The notes beneath the pieces were generated by a model. That model worked only from the letters and a program-made list of their open reading frames with translations. It did no database searches and had not been told where the DNA came from. From NCBI RefSeq assembly GCF_014192055.1, contig NZ_JACHXM010000013.1, positions 32,933 to 96,932 of the forward strand: DNA of 64,000 nucleotides. Reading direction: 5' to 3'. This DNA is from Halomonas organivorans. Lineage in GTDB: Bacteria > Pseudomonadota > Gammaproteobacteria > Pseudomonadales > Halomonadaceae. Both the position numbers and the translations under genes were made by a program. Shown here one piece after another: positions 1 through 8,944 of the stretch; the first letter of the stretch is position 1, and each line of letters begins with the position of its first letter.

Positions 1-1307
1 GGGGCAAGACGTCGGCCACCGAGCGCAGCAATCTCCTGCTGAAGATCGCCGATCGCATCGAGCAGAACCTCGAGATGCTGGCCGTGGCCGAGACCTGGGA
101 CAACGGCAAGGCGGTGCGCGAGACCCTGAACGCCGACCTCCCCTTGGCGGTGGATCACTTCCGCTATTTCGCCGGCTGCATCCGCGCCCAGGAGGGCACC
201 GCGGCGGACATCGACGCCAACACCGTGGCCTATCACTTCCACGAGCCGCTGGGCGTGGTGGGGCAGATCATTCCCTGGAACTTCCCGATCCTGATGGCGG
301 TGTGGAAGCTGGCGCCGGCGCTGGCCGCGGGCAACTGCGTGGTGCTCAAGCCCGCCGAGCAGACCCCGGCCTCGATCCTCAAGCTGATGGAGCTAGTCGG
401 CGACCTGCTACCGCCGGGCGTGGTCAACATCGTCAACGGCTACGGCGCCGAGGCCGGCCAGGCGCTGGCCACCAGCACGCGGATCGCCAAGATCGCCTTC
501 ACCGGCTCGACCCCGGTGGGCTCGCACATCCTCAAGTGCGCCGCGGACAACATCATTCCCTCCACCGTGGAGCTGGGCGGCAAGTCGCCGAACATCTACT
601 TCGCCGACATCATGAACGCCGAGCCCGAGTTCATCGACAAGGCCGCCGAGGGTCTGGTGCTGGCCTTCTTCAACCAGGGCGAGGTGTGCACCTGCCCGTC
701 GCGGGCGCTGATCCAGGAGGACATCTACGAGTCCTTCATGGCCAAGGTGATGGAGAAGGTTGCGGCCATTACCCGCGGCAACCCGCTGGATACCGACGTC
801 AAGGTCGGCGCCCAGGCCAGCCAGGAGCAGTTCGACAAGATCATGTCGTACATGGAGGTGGCCCGCGAGGAGGGCGCCGAGTTCCTCACCGGCGGTGGCA
901 AGGAGAGCTTCGACCCGGCCTATGACAGCGGCTATTACATCCAGCCGACCCTGCTCAAGGGCCACAACAAGATGCGCGTCTTCCAGGAGGAGATCTTCGG
1001 CCCGGTGGTGGCGGTAACCACCTTCAAGGACGAGGAAGAGGCGCTGGCCATCGCCAACGACACCGAGTTCGGCCTCGGCGCCGGGGTGTGGAGCCGCGAC
1101 ATCAACGTGGCGTTCCGCATGGGCCGCGGCATTCAGGCCGGCCGGGTGTGGACGAACTGTTATCACCAGTACCCCGCCCATGCGGCCTTCGGCGGCTACA
1201 AGAAGTCCGGCGTCGGCCGTGAGACCCACAAGGTGGCCCTCGAGCACTATCAGCAGACCAAGAACCTGCTGATCAGCTACGACACCAATCCGCTCGGTTT
1301 CTTCTGA
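1..1307 (+). CDS. exaC: Aldehyde dehydrogenase, NAD-dependent, ExaC/AldB type (5' truncated by window edge)
   Basis: The frame is open from base 3 to a TGA at 1307, so the N-terminal part (roughly the first 70-80 residues of a ~505-residue enzyme) lies outside the window. Visible family features are the cofactor segment IIPWNFP, the FTGSTPVG loop, the ELGGKSP motif, the catalytic cysteine in [12 protein letters not shown] and the C-terminal [12 protein letters not shown] motif. The doubled EVCTCPSR context is typical of acetaldehyde-type dehydrogenases (ExaC, AldB, AcoD) that oxidise short aldehydes to acids with NAD in the cytoplasm. A betaine aldehyde dehydrogenase is a less likely alternative. 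A GC-rich hairpin follows the stop. Confidence 0.85.
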   Translation, partial: GKTSATERSNLLLKIADRIEQNLEMLAVAETWDNGKAVRETLNADLPLAVDHFRYFAGCIRAQEGTAADIDANTVAYHFHEPLGVVGQIIPWNFPILMAVWKLAPALAAGNCVVLKPAEQTPASILKLMELVGDLLPPGVVNIVNGYGAEAGQALATSTRIAKIAFTGSTPVGSHILKCAADNIIPSTVELGGKSPNIYFADIMNAEPEFIDKAAEGLVLAFFNQGEVCTCPSRALIQEDIYESFMAKVMEKVAAITRGNPLDTDVKVGAQASQEQFDKIMSYMEVAREEGAEFLTGGGKESFDPAYDSGYYIQPTLLKGHNKMRVFQEEIFGPVVAVTTFKDEEEALAIANDTEFGLGAGVWSRDINVAFRMGRGIQAGRVWTNCYHQYPAHAAFGGYKKSGVGRETHKVALEHYQQTKNLLISYDTNPLGFF

Positions 1308-1329
1308 GCCCTCGGGTGGCTCGTTAGAC

Positions 1330-1360
1330 GGCGGGGGCGCGAGGAAGTCGCGCCCCCGCC
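1330..1360. terminator. GC-rich hairpin between convergent genes
   Basis: A perfect 13-bp stem (GGCGGGGGCGCGA pairing with its complement, 5-nt loop) lies between the convergent aldehyde dehydrogenase and LysR genes. There is no clear T-run on either side, so it is a terminator-like structure rather than a textbook intrinsic terminator. Confidence 0.5.
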
Positions 1361-1388
1361 TGCGTATGGCCGCCGAGGCAGGGGGCGT

Positions 1389-2282
1389 TCAGGCGCCCGC
1401 CCGCAGCGCCTCCCGCACCACCCGGAAAGCGGCCGTCTGCTGGCGGCGGCTGGGATAGTAAAGGTGGTAGCCCTCGAAGGGCTCGGACCACTCGGCCAGG
1501 ACCTCTCGTAGTTCACCGCGATCCAGGTGAGCTTGAACCAGGCCGTCGGGCAGTTGGGCAAGCCCCACCCCGGCGAGGCTGGCGTCGAGAATCTGGAACA
1601 CGCTGTTCAGGATCAGCGGGCCGTCGACCCTGACCCGGAATTCATGCTCGCCGCTGCCGAACTCCCAGGCGAAGAGCCCGCCGTGAGTCGGCAGGCGCAG
1701 ATTGATGCAGCGGTGAGCGGTCAGGGCTTCGGGCGTCGATGGGTTGCCGTGGCGGGCCAGATAGTCAGGCGAGGCCACGGTGACGAGTCGCATCCGTGGG
1801 CCGATCGGCACGGCGATCATGTCGGCGTCGATGATGCCGCCGAGCCGCACGCCGGCATCGAATCGCGCGGCGGCGATGTCGGTCAATCCGTAGTCGGTAG
1901 TCAGCTCGACGGTGAGCTCGGGGTAGGTCTCGAGCAGCGGCGCAAGCCGCGGCCACAGCATGTAGCGCGTCGCGAACTCGTCGGCCGTGATGCGCACCGT
2001 GCCCGCCGGTCTCTCTCGCCACTCGGCGACGGCGGCCACTTGGGCATCGATCTGCTCCAGCAGCGGGGCCACCTCGCGCAGCAGTTTCTCTCCGGCTTCG
2101 GTACGGGTGACGCTGCGCGTGGTGCGGGTCAGCAAGCGCACGCCGAGGCGCTCTTCCAGGCTGCGCATGGTCTGGCTGACCGCCGAGGGAGACACGCCGA
2201 GGTGTGCCGCCGCCCGGGTGAAGTTGCCCTCGCGGCCCACGGCCACGAAGACTGCCAGGTCGTCCAGTCGCTGCCCTGTCAT
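1389..2282 (-). CDS. LysR-family transcriptional regulator
   Basis: This is a 297-residue LysR regulator with an N-terminal winged helix-turn-helix (residues about 5-65, including FVAVGREGNFTRAAAHLGVSPSAVSQ) and a C-terminal periplasmic-binding-like effector domain, the standard length for the family. The frame stays open upstream, but the ATG at 2282 is chosen because a GAGG Shine-Dalgarno sits 7 nt before it and the protein then begins at the usual distance from the HTH. It diverges from the cupin gene across about 105 bp, so by the usual LysR arrangement it probably controls that gene and itself. The effector is unknown. Confidence 0.9.
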   Translation of the reverse strand: MTGQRLDDLAVFVAVGREGNFTRAAAHLGVSPSAVSQTMRSLEERLGVRLLTRTTRSVTRTEAGEKLLREVAPLLEQIDAQVAAVAEWRERPAGTVRITADEFATRYMLWPRLAPLLETYPELTVELTTDYGLTDIAAARFDAGVRLGGIIDADMIAVPIGPRMRLVTVASPDYLARHGNPSTPEALTAHRCINLRLPTHGGLFAWEFGSGEHEFRVRVDGPLILNSVFQILDASLAGVGLAQLPDGLVQAHLDRGELREVLAEWSEPFEGYHLYYPSRRQQTAAFRVVREALRAGA

Positions 2283-2387
2283 TATAAAGCCTCGCTTCAT
2301 ACTGCATTCAGTATTTGCCACATAGTATACCCAATGCCCGGCTGCTACCTTTGCAGGCGTCAACGCCACCAATCCAAGGAGAGCGTC

Positions 2388-2822
2388 ATGAGCGAATCAT
2401 CCGAAGACATGCTGATCCAGCGCGCCGGTTCCGTTGAGGCCATCAAGGGGCCGAGCGACTGGTTCACCGGCACCGTCCGCATCGACAAGATCTTCAACGC
2501 GCCGGCTCCCTCCCGTCTGGGCATGGCCGTCGTCAACTTCGAGCCGGGCGCGCGTACCAACTGGCACACCCATCCGCTGGGGCAAATGCTGCTGGTCACC
2601 GACGGCGTGGGATGGACCCAGTGCGAGGGTGGCCCGCGCACCGAGATTCGCCCGGGCGACATCATCTACTGCAACTGCGGACGTCGTCACTGGCACGGTG
2701 CCACTGACACCACCTACATGCAGCACGTGGCCGTGCAGGAAGCCGAGAACGGCAGCCCGGTGACCTGGATGGAGCCGGTCTCCGACGAGGACTATCTCGG
2801 CGGCCCGGTCAAGAAGGACTGA
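2388..2822 (+). CDS. Cupin-domain protein resembling Mn-dependent hydroxynitrile lyase (GtHNL type)
   Basis: A 144-residue single-domain cupin. The first cupin motif carries H60, H62 and Q66 (WHTHPLGQ) and the second H101 and H103 (RRHWHG). These match the metal-ligand pattern I recall for bacterial cupin hydroxynitrile lyases such as the Granulicella enzyme; family relatives are often annotated as carboxymuconolactone decarboxylase-like cupins. The N-terminal GPSDWFTGTVRID block is also characteristic. AAGGAGAG precedes the ATG. It is divergent from a LysR regulator that probably controls it. Physiological substrate unknown; the HNL activity of relatives may be incidental. Confidence 0.8.
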   Translation: MSESSEDMLIQRAGSVEAIKGPSDWFTGTVRIDKIFNAPAPSRLGMAVVNFEPGARTNWHTHPLGQMLLVTDGVGWTQCEGGPRTEIRPGDIIYCNCGRRHWHGATDTTYMQHVAVQEAENGSPVTWMEPVSDEDYLGGPVKKD

Positions 2823-2860
2823 GACCTTTCCCTTCCGTTGCCATGCCAGGCCGCATTCTC

Positions 2861-3346
2861 TCAGTTGGCGTTGCTGTCCGGTGAGGCTGACCGCCAGGCC
2901 TGGGTACCCCACAGGGGCACGCTGCTCAGGGCGTGCTTGAAGCTGCCGTGGGTCTCCTTGGTGGTATAGGCCAGATAGAGCAGGGTCTGGCTGTCGGCGT
3001 CGAGGATTCGCCGCAGCTTGAGGCTCTTGAACAGCACGCTCTGGGAGCGGCGGTAGAGCAGCTCGCCGTCCGGCGAGGTGTCGATATCAGCGAGCATCGC
3101 CGCGGTGATCGGCCCGGTCTGGCGACAGGCCAGGCTGGTGTCTGACGGATCGGCCAGGTCGAGGTCGGCATCGATGTTGCTGAGATGGCAGGTCACGCCG
3201 GGAATCTTGGGATCGACGAGGCTATCGATCTTGATGTCCTTGGTGGTGAACAGGCCCAGCGAGACATCCCCGACCTCGTGACCGTCGTTGCAACCGGCCA
3301 GCCCCATCAGGAGCAGGCCGAGCAGGGTGGTGCGCAGTGTGAGCAT
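2861..3346 (-). CDS. creA: CreA-family periplasmic/lipoprotein
   Basis: A 161-residue protein that begins with a lipoprotein-like signal (hydrophobic stretch ending LMGLAGC), then the conserved CreA core: VGDVSLGLFTTKDIKID, DPKIPGVTCH and RQTGPI. CreA proteins are conserved in proteobacteria but have no firm biochemical role. The start at 3346 is the one that places the signal peptide at the N-terminus; the open frame upstream is arginine/proline-rich and unlikely to be translated. It lies 11 bp downstream of the DOPA-dioxygenase-like gene, so the two are probably co-transcribed. It converges with the cupin gene. Confidence 0.85.
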   Translation of the reverse strand: MLTLRTTLLGLLLMGLAGCNDGHEVGDVSLGLFTTKDIKIDSLVDPKIPGVTCHLSNIDADLDLADPSDTSLACRQTGPITAAMLADIDTSPDGELLYRRSQSVLFKSLKLRRILDADSQTLLYLAYTTKETHGSFKHALSSVPLWGTQAWRSASPDSNAN

Positions 3347-3357
3347 GGGGTATCCGG

Positions 3358-3723
3358 TCAATGGTCGACGAACTGGCTCAGGTCGAGCGGGTGGCTGTGG
3401 CCCAGCCACATAGCGCCCTGGGTATGGTCGAAGTAGTCGTCGTCGGTGCCCAGGTGCACGAAGATGTCCAGATCGCCGCGATTCAGCGCCAGCCAGGGCA
3501 CGATCTCGCCGAAGCGCTCGGGAGCGAAGGACAGCTGGCAGCTCCACAGCGGGTGGGGGCCCACCGGACGCTCATGGAAGCGGCCCACCCGGATCTCGAA
3601 GTGCTCGGCGGCAGCCTCGGCGAGGCGACGCGCTTCGGCCAGGCCGGCGGCATCGCGATAGTAGAGATGGGCGTGATAGTAGCGGATGCGGCTGGGGTCG
3701 ATGAGCGCTGGGGTGTCTGGCAT
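3358..3723 (-). CDS. DOPA 4,5-dioxygenase family protein
   Basis: A 121-residue protein of the DOPA 4,5-dioxygenase family (small fungal/bacterial type). It shows the histidine-rich motifs YYHAHLYY near the start, HPLWSCQLSF in the middle and a C-terminal DLDIFVHLGTDDDYFDHT stretch, consistent with a small ferredoxin-like fold binding metal. Bacterial members are mostly uncharacterised; extradiol cleavage of a catechol is the family reaction, but this particular substrate is unknown. The ATG at 3723 follows CAGGAG on the minus strand. It is the first gene of a two-gene unit with creA. Confidence 0.8.
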   Translation of the reverse strand: MPDTPALIDPSRIRYYHAHLYYRDAAGLAEARRLAEAAAEHFEIRVGRFHERPVGPHPLWSCQLSFAPERFGEIVPWLALNRGDLDIFVHLGTDDDYFDHTQGAMWLGHSHPLDLSQFVDH

Positions 3724-3794
3724 GACGGTCTCCTGCTGGGGGACCCCAGGGTACCCGCTGCGCGGCGGCATCGCGAGACGGCGGCGCTGCCGGA

Positions 3795-5036
3795 TCATCC
3801 CCCGGGGATCGGCAGGGCCTCCAGCTGTACACCGTAGGCCCCCGGCGGCAACGACTTTTCCACCGAGAGGCGCAAGCCGCCGAGGTCGGGTTCGGCGAGG
3901 TCGATCAGCACCCCGGGGATGGCGGTCTTGCGTTCGTCGAGCTTGACCAGCACCCGAGGGCGGAGCGGCTGGTCGGGCACCTGGGCGACCACGATGCCGA
4001 CCATGCCGTTGTTGAGTTCGACCAGGCTGCCGAGGGGGTAGAGGCCGATCCAGTCGATGAAGTGGTCGACCAGCCGGCCATCGAAGTGGCAGCGACGCCC
4101 CTGGTAAAGGATGCCCAGGGCTTCGGTCGCCGGCCGGGCCGGGCTGTAGACGCGGTCACTGGTGATGGCGTCATAGGTATCGACGATGGCCAGTATGCGG
4201 GCGGTCTCATCGATGTCCCGGCCCGGCTTGCCATGCGGGTAACCGCTGCCGTCGAGGCGCTCGTGGTAGTCCCGGCAGGCGATCTTGACCGCCGTGGGCA
4301 GGTGGGGATCATGCTCGAGCATGGCGAAGCCATGCAGCACATGCCCCTGGACGTGCTGGAACTCCTCCTCGGAAAGAGGGCCGGGCTTGTCCAGTACCGC
4401 CTGGTCGAGGCGCATCTTGCCGACGTCATGCAGCAGGCCGGCGAGCCCGAGCTCCTCGAGTCGTGAACGCTCGTAGCCCAGATGCTGACCGAAGGCCATG
4501 GCGAGGATGGCGACGTTGAGGCCGTGCTCCATCCGGTAGGCGACCCGGTGCTTGAGGCGGGTCAGCCAGACCAGGGTGTCGGGGACCACCTCCAGGGAAG
4601 CGATGAGCCGGCCGATCTCTCGCTGCAGCGTTGGCTGGCGGCGATACCAGTCGTGCTCGTCACGCATCAGGCGCAGGAGCGTGCGCTGGGTCTTGAAATA
4701 CAGCTGCTCGGCATGCTGCACCTCGCGGGGATCGTCCGATGCGATCGCCGAACGGCGGCGCTCCTGGGGGGGAAAGGGCGTGAATTCGGCGGGATCCGGT
4801 GGCATCTGCAGCGCCGACAGGATGGCCTGCACCTGGGGTTGGGAGCGCTGAGGGTCGACATACACCGAGCGACAGTAGCTGCGCAGTCGGCGCAGGTCGG
4901 ACTTTCCACGTTTCAGAAGGTGCGGCGGGACCATCCAGGGGCGATCGAGCGCCGCGATGTACATGCCGTTCTCGAGCAGGCTGACCGGCACCTCGACCAG
5001 GCGTGAGCCGCCCGGCGGTTCGGGGTCCTGTTGCAT
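3795..5036 (-). CDS. HD-GYP domain protein with N-terminal DUF3391, probable cyclic-di-GMP phosphodiesterase
   Basis: A 413-residue protein. Residues about 10-140 resemble the DUF3391 region often paired with HD-GYP (LLENGMYIAALDRPW). Residues about 165-330 form the HD-GYP domain, with the HD pair at 203-204 (LLHDVGKMRL), HGFAMLEHD and the GYP signature YHERLDGSGYP near 258-267. The first position of that last motif is Tyr where His is usual, which may affect metal binding. HD-GYP enzymes hydrolyse c-di-GMP to pGpG or GMP. GGAG lies 8 nt before the chosen ATG at 5036; ATGs further upstream in frame lack such a site. Confidence 0.88.
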   Translation of the reverse strand: MQQDPEPPGGSRLVEVPVSLLENGMYIAALDRPWMVPPHLLKRGKSDLRRLRSYCRSVYVDPQRSQPQVQAILSALQMPPDPAEFTPFPPQERRRSAIASDDPREVQHAEQLYFKTQRTLLRLMRDEHDWYRRQPTLQREIGRLIASLEVVPDTLVWLTRLKHRVAYRMEHGLNVAILAMAFGQHLGYERSRLEELGLAGLLHDVGKMRLDQAVLDKPGPLSEEEFQHVQGHVLHGFAMLEHDPHLPTAVKIACRDYHERLDGSGYPHGKPGRDIDETARILAIVDTYDAITSDRVYSPARPATEALGILYQGRRCHFDGRLVDHFIDWIGLYPLGSLVELNNGMVGIVVAQVPDQPLRPRVLVKLDERKTAIPGVLIDLAEPDLGGLRLSVEKSLPPGAYGVQLEALPIPGG

Positions 5037-5128
5037 GACGCTATCTCCGGCTGTCATGGCCTGGGTACAGTTATAGACCATCCGCCCTGGCGTCGTGGCC
5101 GCCAGCACCGGCATGCGCACTGCGGCAC

Positions 5129-5164
5129 ACGCCAGCGGCGACCCCTCGGGGTCGCCGCTGGCGT
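5129..5164. terminator. Perfect 17-bp GC hairpin downstream of betT
   Basis: ACGCCAGCGGCGACCCC and its exact complement are separated by only two bases, giving a 17-bp perfect stem. It lies just beyond the end of the minus-strand betT and before the HD-GYP start. No T-run follows, so it may act as an mRNA 3'-end stabiliser or an imperfect terminator. Confidence 0.55.
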
Positions 5165-5182
5165 TCAGGCCGGTGAGGTTGC

Positions 5183-7234
5183 TCAGCTCAGGCTCAGGTC
5201 CCGGGGCGGCTCGCCCACCGAGCCCGGCATCGCCTGGACGTTGGCGTTGTCCTGATCGGCGAGGACCAGGAAGTGCAGGTGACGTTCGTACTCGGAGAGC
5301 ACGTCGCCGATCACCTGGCCGCGTGTATAGCCGTTGAGATCCTTGTCCAGGCCACCCTCGTTGAGATAGACGTCGAGGCGCACGTAGTAGTCGTCGTCCA
5401 CCGGGAGGAAGCTCGGGGTGCGCAGGCGGTGGGCCCGCACCTGGTAGACGAAGCTGGCGGCGTCGTCGAAGTCCACCTGCAGGGTCAGCTGGCGCAGCGG
5501 TTCGCCCTCGACCTCTTCTTCGGTCACCGAGGCCTGCTGCCCGCGCTGCTCGAGCTCCTCGGCGAACTGGTGCAGGGCCGGCCGGACGGCATGCTCGACG
5601 GTGGCGGCGGCGCCGGCGCGGTTCGAGGTGTCGAGCGCCCGGTCGAGTCGCTCGCGCCAGTCGCCGCCGGGAGCGGTACCGCTGACCTGGCGACGGGCGT
5701 CGGCCTTGGTACTCTCCAGCTTCAGGGCGCGGCTCATGCCGGCCATGATGGCGAAGATCACCAGCGAGAAGGGCAGGGCGGTAATCACCACCGCACTCTG
5801 CAGCGCCGAGAGGCCGCCGGCCATCAGCAGTGCCACGGTCACCAGGCCGATGGCCGCCGACCAGAAGATGCGCAGGCGGATCGGGGCATCGTGATTCACG
5901 TCCGACAGGATGGAGGTGAAGTTGGCCAGCACCAGGGCGCCGGAGTCGGCCGAGGTGACGAAGAACACGATGCCCAGGATGGTCACCACCGATGCGGTGA
6001 CGCCGATGTAGGGATACTGCTCCAGGAAGGTGTAGATGGTCGTCTGCGGCGAGTTGAGCGCCTGCTCGCCCAGCGCGGCGATGCCCTGGTCGGCGACCAT
6101 CTCGATGCCGCTGTTACCGAAGATCGACATCCACGCCATCATGAAACCGAGCGGCAGCAGCAGGGCGCCGAGCACGAATTCGCGAATGGTGCGGCCGCGC
6201 GAGATGCGGGCCAGGAACAGGCCGACGAAGGGTGTCCAGGCGATCCACCAGCCCCAGAAGAAGATGGTCCACCAGCCCTTCCACTGCTGGGCATCCGCGC
6301 CGGCGAAGGCGTAGGTGTCGAAGCTCTTGCCCACGAAGCCGCTCAGGTAGTCACCGGCGTTGAGCACCATGGCGTCGAGCAGATGCAGGGTATCGCCCTG
6401 GAAGAGCACGAACAGCAGCAGGGCGGCGGCCAGCGCCATGTTGAACTCCGACAGCCGACGGATGCCCTTCTCGACGCCGGTGACCACCGAGATGGTGGCG
6501 AGTATCACTACCAGCACGATCAGCACCACCTGGGTCGCCAGGCTCTCGGGCACGCCGAACATGAAGGTCAGGCCGTAGTTCAGCTGCATCACGCCGATGC
6601 CGAGGCTGGTGGCGATGCCGAACACGGTGGAGATGACCGCGGTGATGTCCACGGCATTGCCGATCGGGCCGTTGATGCGCTTGCCGAGCAGCGGATAGAG
6701 GGCGCTGCGGATGGCCAGCGGCAGGCGATGGCGATAGCTGAAGTAGGCCAGCGCCATGCCCATCAGCACGTACATGCCCCAGCCGGACAGCCCCCAATGG
6801 AGGAAGGTCTGGGGCACGGCGGCACGCAGCGCCGCGGCGCTCTCCGGCGCCATGTCAGGTGGGGCCAGGTAGTGCGACAGCGGCTCGGCGACGCAGAAGA
6901 ACAGCAGGTCGATGCCGATGCCCGCGGCAAACAGCATCGAGGCCCAGGACACCAGCGAGAACTCGGGGCGCGCATGGTCCGGGCCGAGGCGTATGCTGCC
7001 GACGCGCGAGCAGCCGATGGCGACGACGAAGACCAGATAGGCCACCGCGGCCAGCATGTAATACCAGCCGAAGGTGTCATTCACCCAGGCCAGGCCGGCG
7101 TCGAAGAAGGCGCCGGCCTCCTCGGTGAACGTCATGGTCAGGACCAGGAACACCAGGATGCCAGCCACACTGCCGTGAAAGACGGTGCGGTTGATCCGGT
7201 CCCGGCGCTCGGGGAGGGCGGTGTTATCCGACAT
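5183..7234 (-). CDS. betT: BCCT-family transporter with long cytoplasmic C-terminus, BetT-like choline transporter
   Basis: A 683-residue betaine/choline/carnitine transporter. The tryptophan-rich family signature GWWTIFFWGWWIAWTPFV and the following GLFLARISRGRTIREF are clear, with about 12 hydrophobic segments over residues 20-500. A soluble tail of about 170 residues follows, as in E. coli BetT (677 aa), where it modulates osmotic activation; shorter BCCT betaine carriers lack it. The start at 7234 (SDNTALPERR) leaves a short cytoplasmic N-terminus. A BetI-like palindrome 38 bp upstream supports choline uptake for glycine betaine synthesis. The betIBA genes are not in the window. Confidence 0.87.
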   Translation of the reverse strand: MSDNTALPERRDRINRTVFHGSVAGILVFLVLTMTFTEEAGAFFDAGLAWVNDTFGWYYMLAAVAYLVFVVAIGCSRVGSIRLGPDHARPEFSLVSWASMLFAAGIGIDLLFFCVAEPLSHYLAPPDMAPESAAALRAAVPQTFLHWGLSGWGMYVLMGMALAYFSYRHRLPLAIRSALYPLLGKRINGPIGNAVDITAVISTVFGIATSLGIGVMQLNYGLTFMFGVPESLATQVVLIVLVVILATISVVTGVEKGIRRLSEFNMALAAALLLFVLFQGDTLHLLDAMVLNAGDYLSGFVGKSFDTYAFAGADAQQWKGWWTIFFWGWWIAWTPFVGLFLARISRGRTIREFVLGALLLPLGFMMAWMSIFGNSGIEMVADQGIAALGEQALNSPQTTIYTFLEQYPYIGVTASVVTILGIVFFVTSADSGALVLANFTSILSDVNHDAPIRLRIFWSAAIGLVTVALLMAGGLSALQSAVVITALPFSLVIFAIMAGMSRALKLESTKADARRQVSGTAPGGDWRERLDRALDTSNRAGAAATVEHAVRPALHQFAEELEQRGQQASVTEEEVEGEPLRQLTLQVDFDDAASFVYQVRAHRLRTPSFLPVDDDYYVRLDVYLNEGGLDKDLNGYTRGQVIGDVLSEYERHLHFLVLADQDNANVQAMPGSVGEPPRDLSLS

Positions 7235-7270
7235 TCGCAATACTCCTGTCGCTTTGGGCGACTCTTTTTT

Positions 7271-7287
7271 TGAATGAACGTTCAAAT
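7271..7287. promoter_or_regulatory. Probable BetI operator upstream of betT
   Basis: The perfect palindrome TGAACGTTCA at 7275-7284, in the wider context TGAATGAACGTTCAAAT, closely resembles the bet operators I recall for BetI, the choline-sensing TetR repressor (consensus around TTGAT-TGGACGTTCAAT). It sits 38-50 bp upstream of the betT start within an AT-rich stretch, a normal repressor position. The assignment to BetI is from motif memory, not tested. Confidence 0.65.
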
Positions 7288-7370
7288 AAAATACGCACAT
7301 CCTCGCAAGGCTGCAACCGGGAGACCCGCCTGTGGCGAGCATGGCAAAGTAAAATGAGGAAAGCGGGCAC

Positions 7371-7396
7371 GAAAACGCCCGGCATGAGCCGGGCGT
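7371..7396 (-). terminator. Intrinsic terminator for the Spy-like gene
   Basis: On the minus strand ACGCCCGGC and GCCGGGCGT form a 9-bp stem with a 4-nt loop, followed by TTTTC. It lies about 30 bp beyond the stop of the minus-strand Spy-like gene and separates it from betT. Confidence 0.75.
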
Positions 7397-7427
7397 CGAA
7401 GGAGGGAAGAAGAAGGGGGAGGAAGAC

Positions 7428-8132
7428 TTATTCGGCCGAAGGAGGCGTCGGCTCGGGGCCGCCATGGGAGCGGCCGTCGTCATGGTGACCGGGCCCGCGA
7501 TGATGTCCTCGTCCGTCATGGGGTGGGCGCATGGTCTGCTCGAGCTCGGCGATCTGCTGCTCGGTCAGCAGCTCGGCCAGCGCCGCACGGTGTTCGTCGC
7601 GCAGGTCCTGCCAGGCCTGACGGCGGGCGTCGCGCGAGTCGAAGGACTGCTCCTTCAGCGCCTGGGCGTTGTCGATGAAGGACTGGCGAAGCTCGTCCAG
7701 TGACTGGCGGGTCTCGTCGTCGAGATCCCAGCCTTCGATCACCGCATCCACGCGGGCCTTGATGGCCTCTCGCGCTTCGGCACGATGCTCGGCGCGAAGC
7801 TCCTGGCGAGCCTTGTCGAGAGCCGCACGCTGCTCGTCGTCGAGGATCTCGTCGAGCTGCTCGCGGTATTCCTGACGCAGCTCCTGCATGGCTTGACGAT
7901 GCTCTCGCTGGGCTGCCGCGAGGGCTTCGCGGGTCTCGGCGTCGATGCCGGCACGCTCGAACAGCGCCTCGCGCTGTTCGGCGCGGTGCTCCTGGCCGGC
8001 GTGGAATGCGGGGCCCTTGGCATGATCTCCCGCCTCGCCGGGTGCGGCATTGGCGGAGAGCGCCAGCGGGGCAATGGCGGCGGCGAGCAGGGCGGGGGCA
8101 AACAGCTTGCGGGTCAGGCGCATCTTCTTCAT
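7428..8132 (-). CDS. Spy/CpxP-like periplasmic helical protein
   Basis: A 234-residue secreted protein: a signal peptide (KLFAPALLAAAIAPLALSANA) followed by a highly charged, almost wholly helical body rich in Glu, Gln, Arg and Ala, with repeated Q-REHRQ-type segments and an LTEQQ motif near residue 203 that resembles the LTxxQ motif of Spy/CpxP chaperones. The tail is His/Gly/Pro-rich (RPPHDGRGHHRGPGHHDDG), suggestive of metal binding. The ATG at 8132 is preceded by AAGGA at 9 nt. In E. coli, Spy is induced by BaeSR, and a BaeRS pair is encoded 1.7 kb away on the same strand, so a shared envelope-stress role is plausible. Confidence 0.7.
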   Translation of the reverse strand: MKKMRLTRKLFAPALLAAAIAPLALSANAAPGEAGDHAKGPAFHAGQEHRAEQREALFERAGIDAETREALAAAQREHRQAMQELRQEYREQLDEILDDEQRAALDKARQELRAEHRAEAREAIKARVDAVIEGWDLDDETRQSLDELRQSFIDNAQALKEQSFDSRDARRQAWQDLRDEHRAALAELLTEQQIAELEQTMRPPHDGRGHHRGPGHHDDGRSHGGPEPTPPSAE

Positions 8133-8353
8133 GTCGGGCATTCCTTGTGGCCTTGGGTTGACGCTTGCAGTGTCGTTGGCGCAGGTGCAAGGGGCGTGGA
8201 CACAGGGTGCAAAGCCGGTGCAAGGTTGCCGGCTCGCTCGCGGGATCATGGCATCAGGCTCGCGCATACGGTGGGGCAATCACGTTCAATACTCCGGCGT
8301 CGTGGTGCCATAGCCTGGCCGGTATCGAGACGAGATACCGAGGACGCTTCCCC

Positions 8354-8944
8354 ATGACCGTAACCCTGTCGCTGTCCATGGCCGCCTTCGCGCTGGCGGC
8401 TTCCCTTTCTCCTGGCCCGGTGAACCTGGTGGCGCTGAGCGCCGGAATGCGGCACGGCTTTCGCGCCAGCCTGCGTCATGTCACCGGTGCGACCCTCGGC
8501 TTTACGCTACTGCTGGTGCTGATCGGCCTGGGCCTGCATGAGCTGTTGGCCCGCTGGCCGGGCATTCTCGGCGGGGTGCGCTGGGCCGGGGTGGCCTTCC
8601 TGCTCTACATGGCCTGGCGCCTCGCCGCGGATGATGGCCGGCTGCAGGCCAGCTCTCCCGGTGCGGCGCCGTCGTGGTGGGTAGGCGCGACCATGCAGTG
8701 GCTCAATCCCAAGGCCTGGTTGGCGTCGATGGCCGGGATGGGTGCCTATGCCGCCGGCGGTGAGCTCCACCTGGTGGCCTGGTTCGCGACCCTGTACTTC
8801 GTGATCTGCTATCTGTCGATCGGCTGCTGGGCCTATGCCGGCGCCTGCCTGAAGCGCTTCGTGGATCGCCCGGCCCGGGTGCGCCGCTTCAACCGCGGCA
8901 TGGCGTTGTTGCTGGCGGCGAGTGCGTGCTATCTGCTGTGGTGA
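8354..8944 (+). CDS. LysE/RhtB-family amino acid exporter
   Basis: A 196-residue inner-membrane protein with about six hydrophobic segments. It has the N-terminal LysE signature SLSPGPVNLVALSAGMRHGF and the TMQWLNPKAWLASMAG segment typical of RhtB/LysE exporters. These proteins export amino acids or derivatives by proton antiport. The ATG at 8354 follows GAGGA. Its last 16 bases overlap the end of the convergent AraC-type regulator, a pairing often seen for exporters; the exported substrate cannot be read from sequence. Confidence 0.87.
   Translation: MTVTLSLSMAAFALAASLSPGPVNLVALSAGMRHGFRASLRHVTGATLGFTLLLVLIGLGLHELLARWPGILGGVRWAGVAFLLYMAWRLAADDGRLQASSPGAAPSWWVGATMQWLNPKAWLASMAGMGAYAAGGELHLVAWFATLYFVICYLSIGCWAYAGACLKRFVDRPARVRRFNRGMALLLAASACYLLW

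Noticed and set aside
5273..7273. Open frame of about 660 codons on the plus strand opposite betT
   Set aside because: Low-complexity Gly/His/Gln translation; the minus strand encodes a full BCCT protein with its signature.
8929..8944. Overlap of LysE and AraC ends as a frameshift or assembly error
   Set aside because: Both proteins end at family-typical lengths; a 16-bp convergent overlap is normal in compact genomes.
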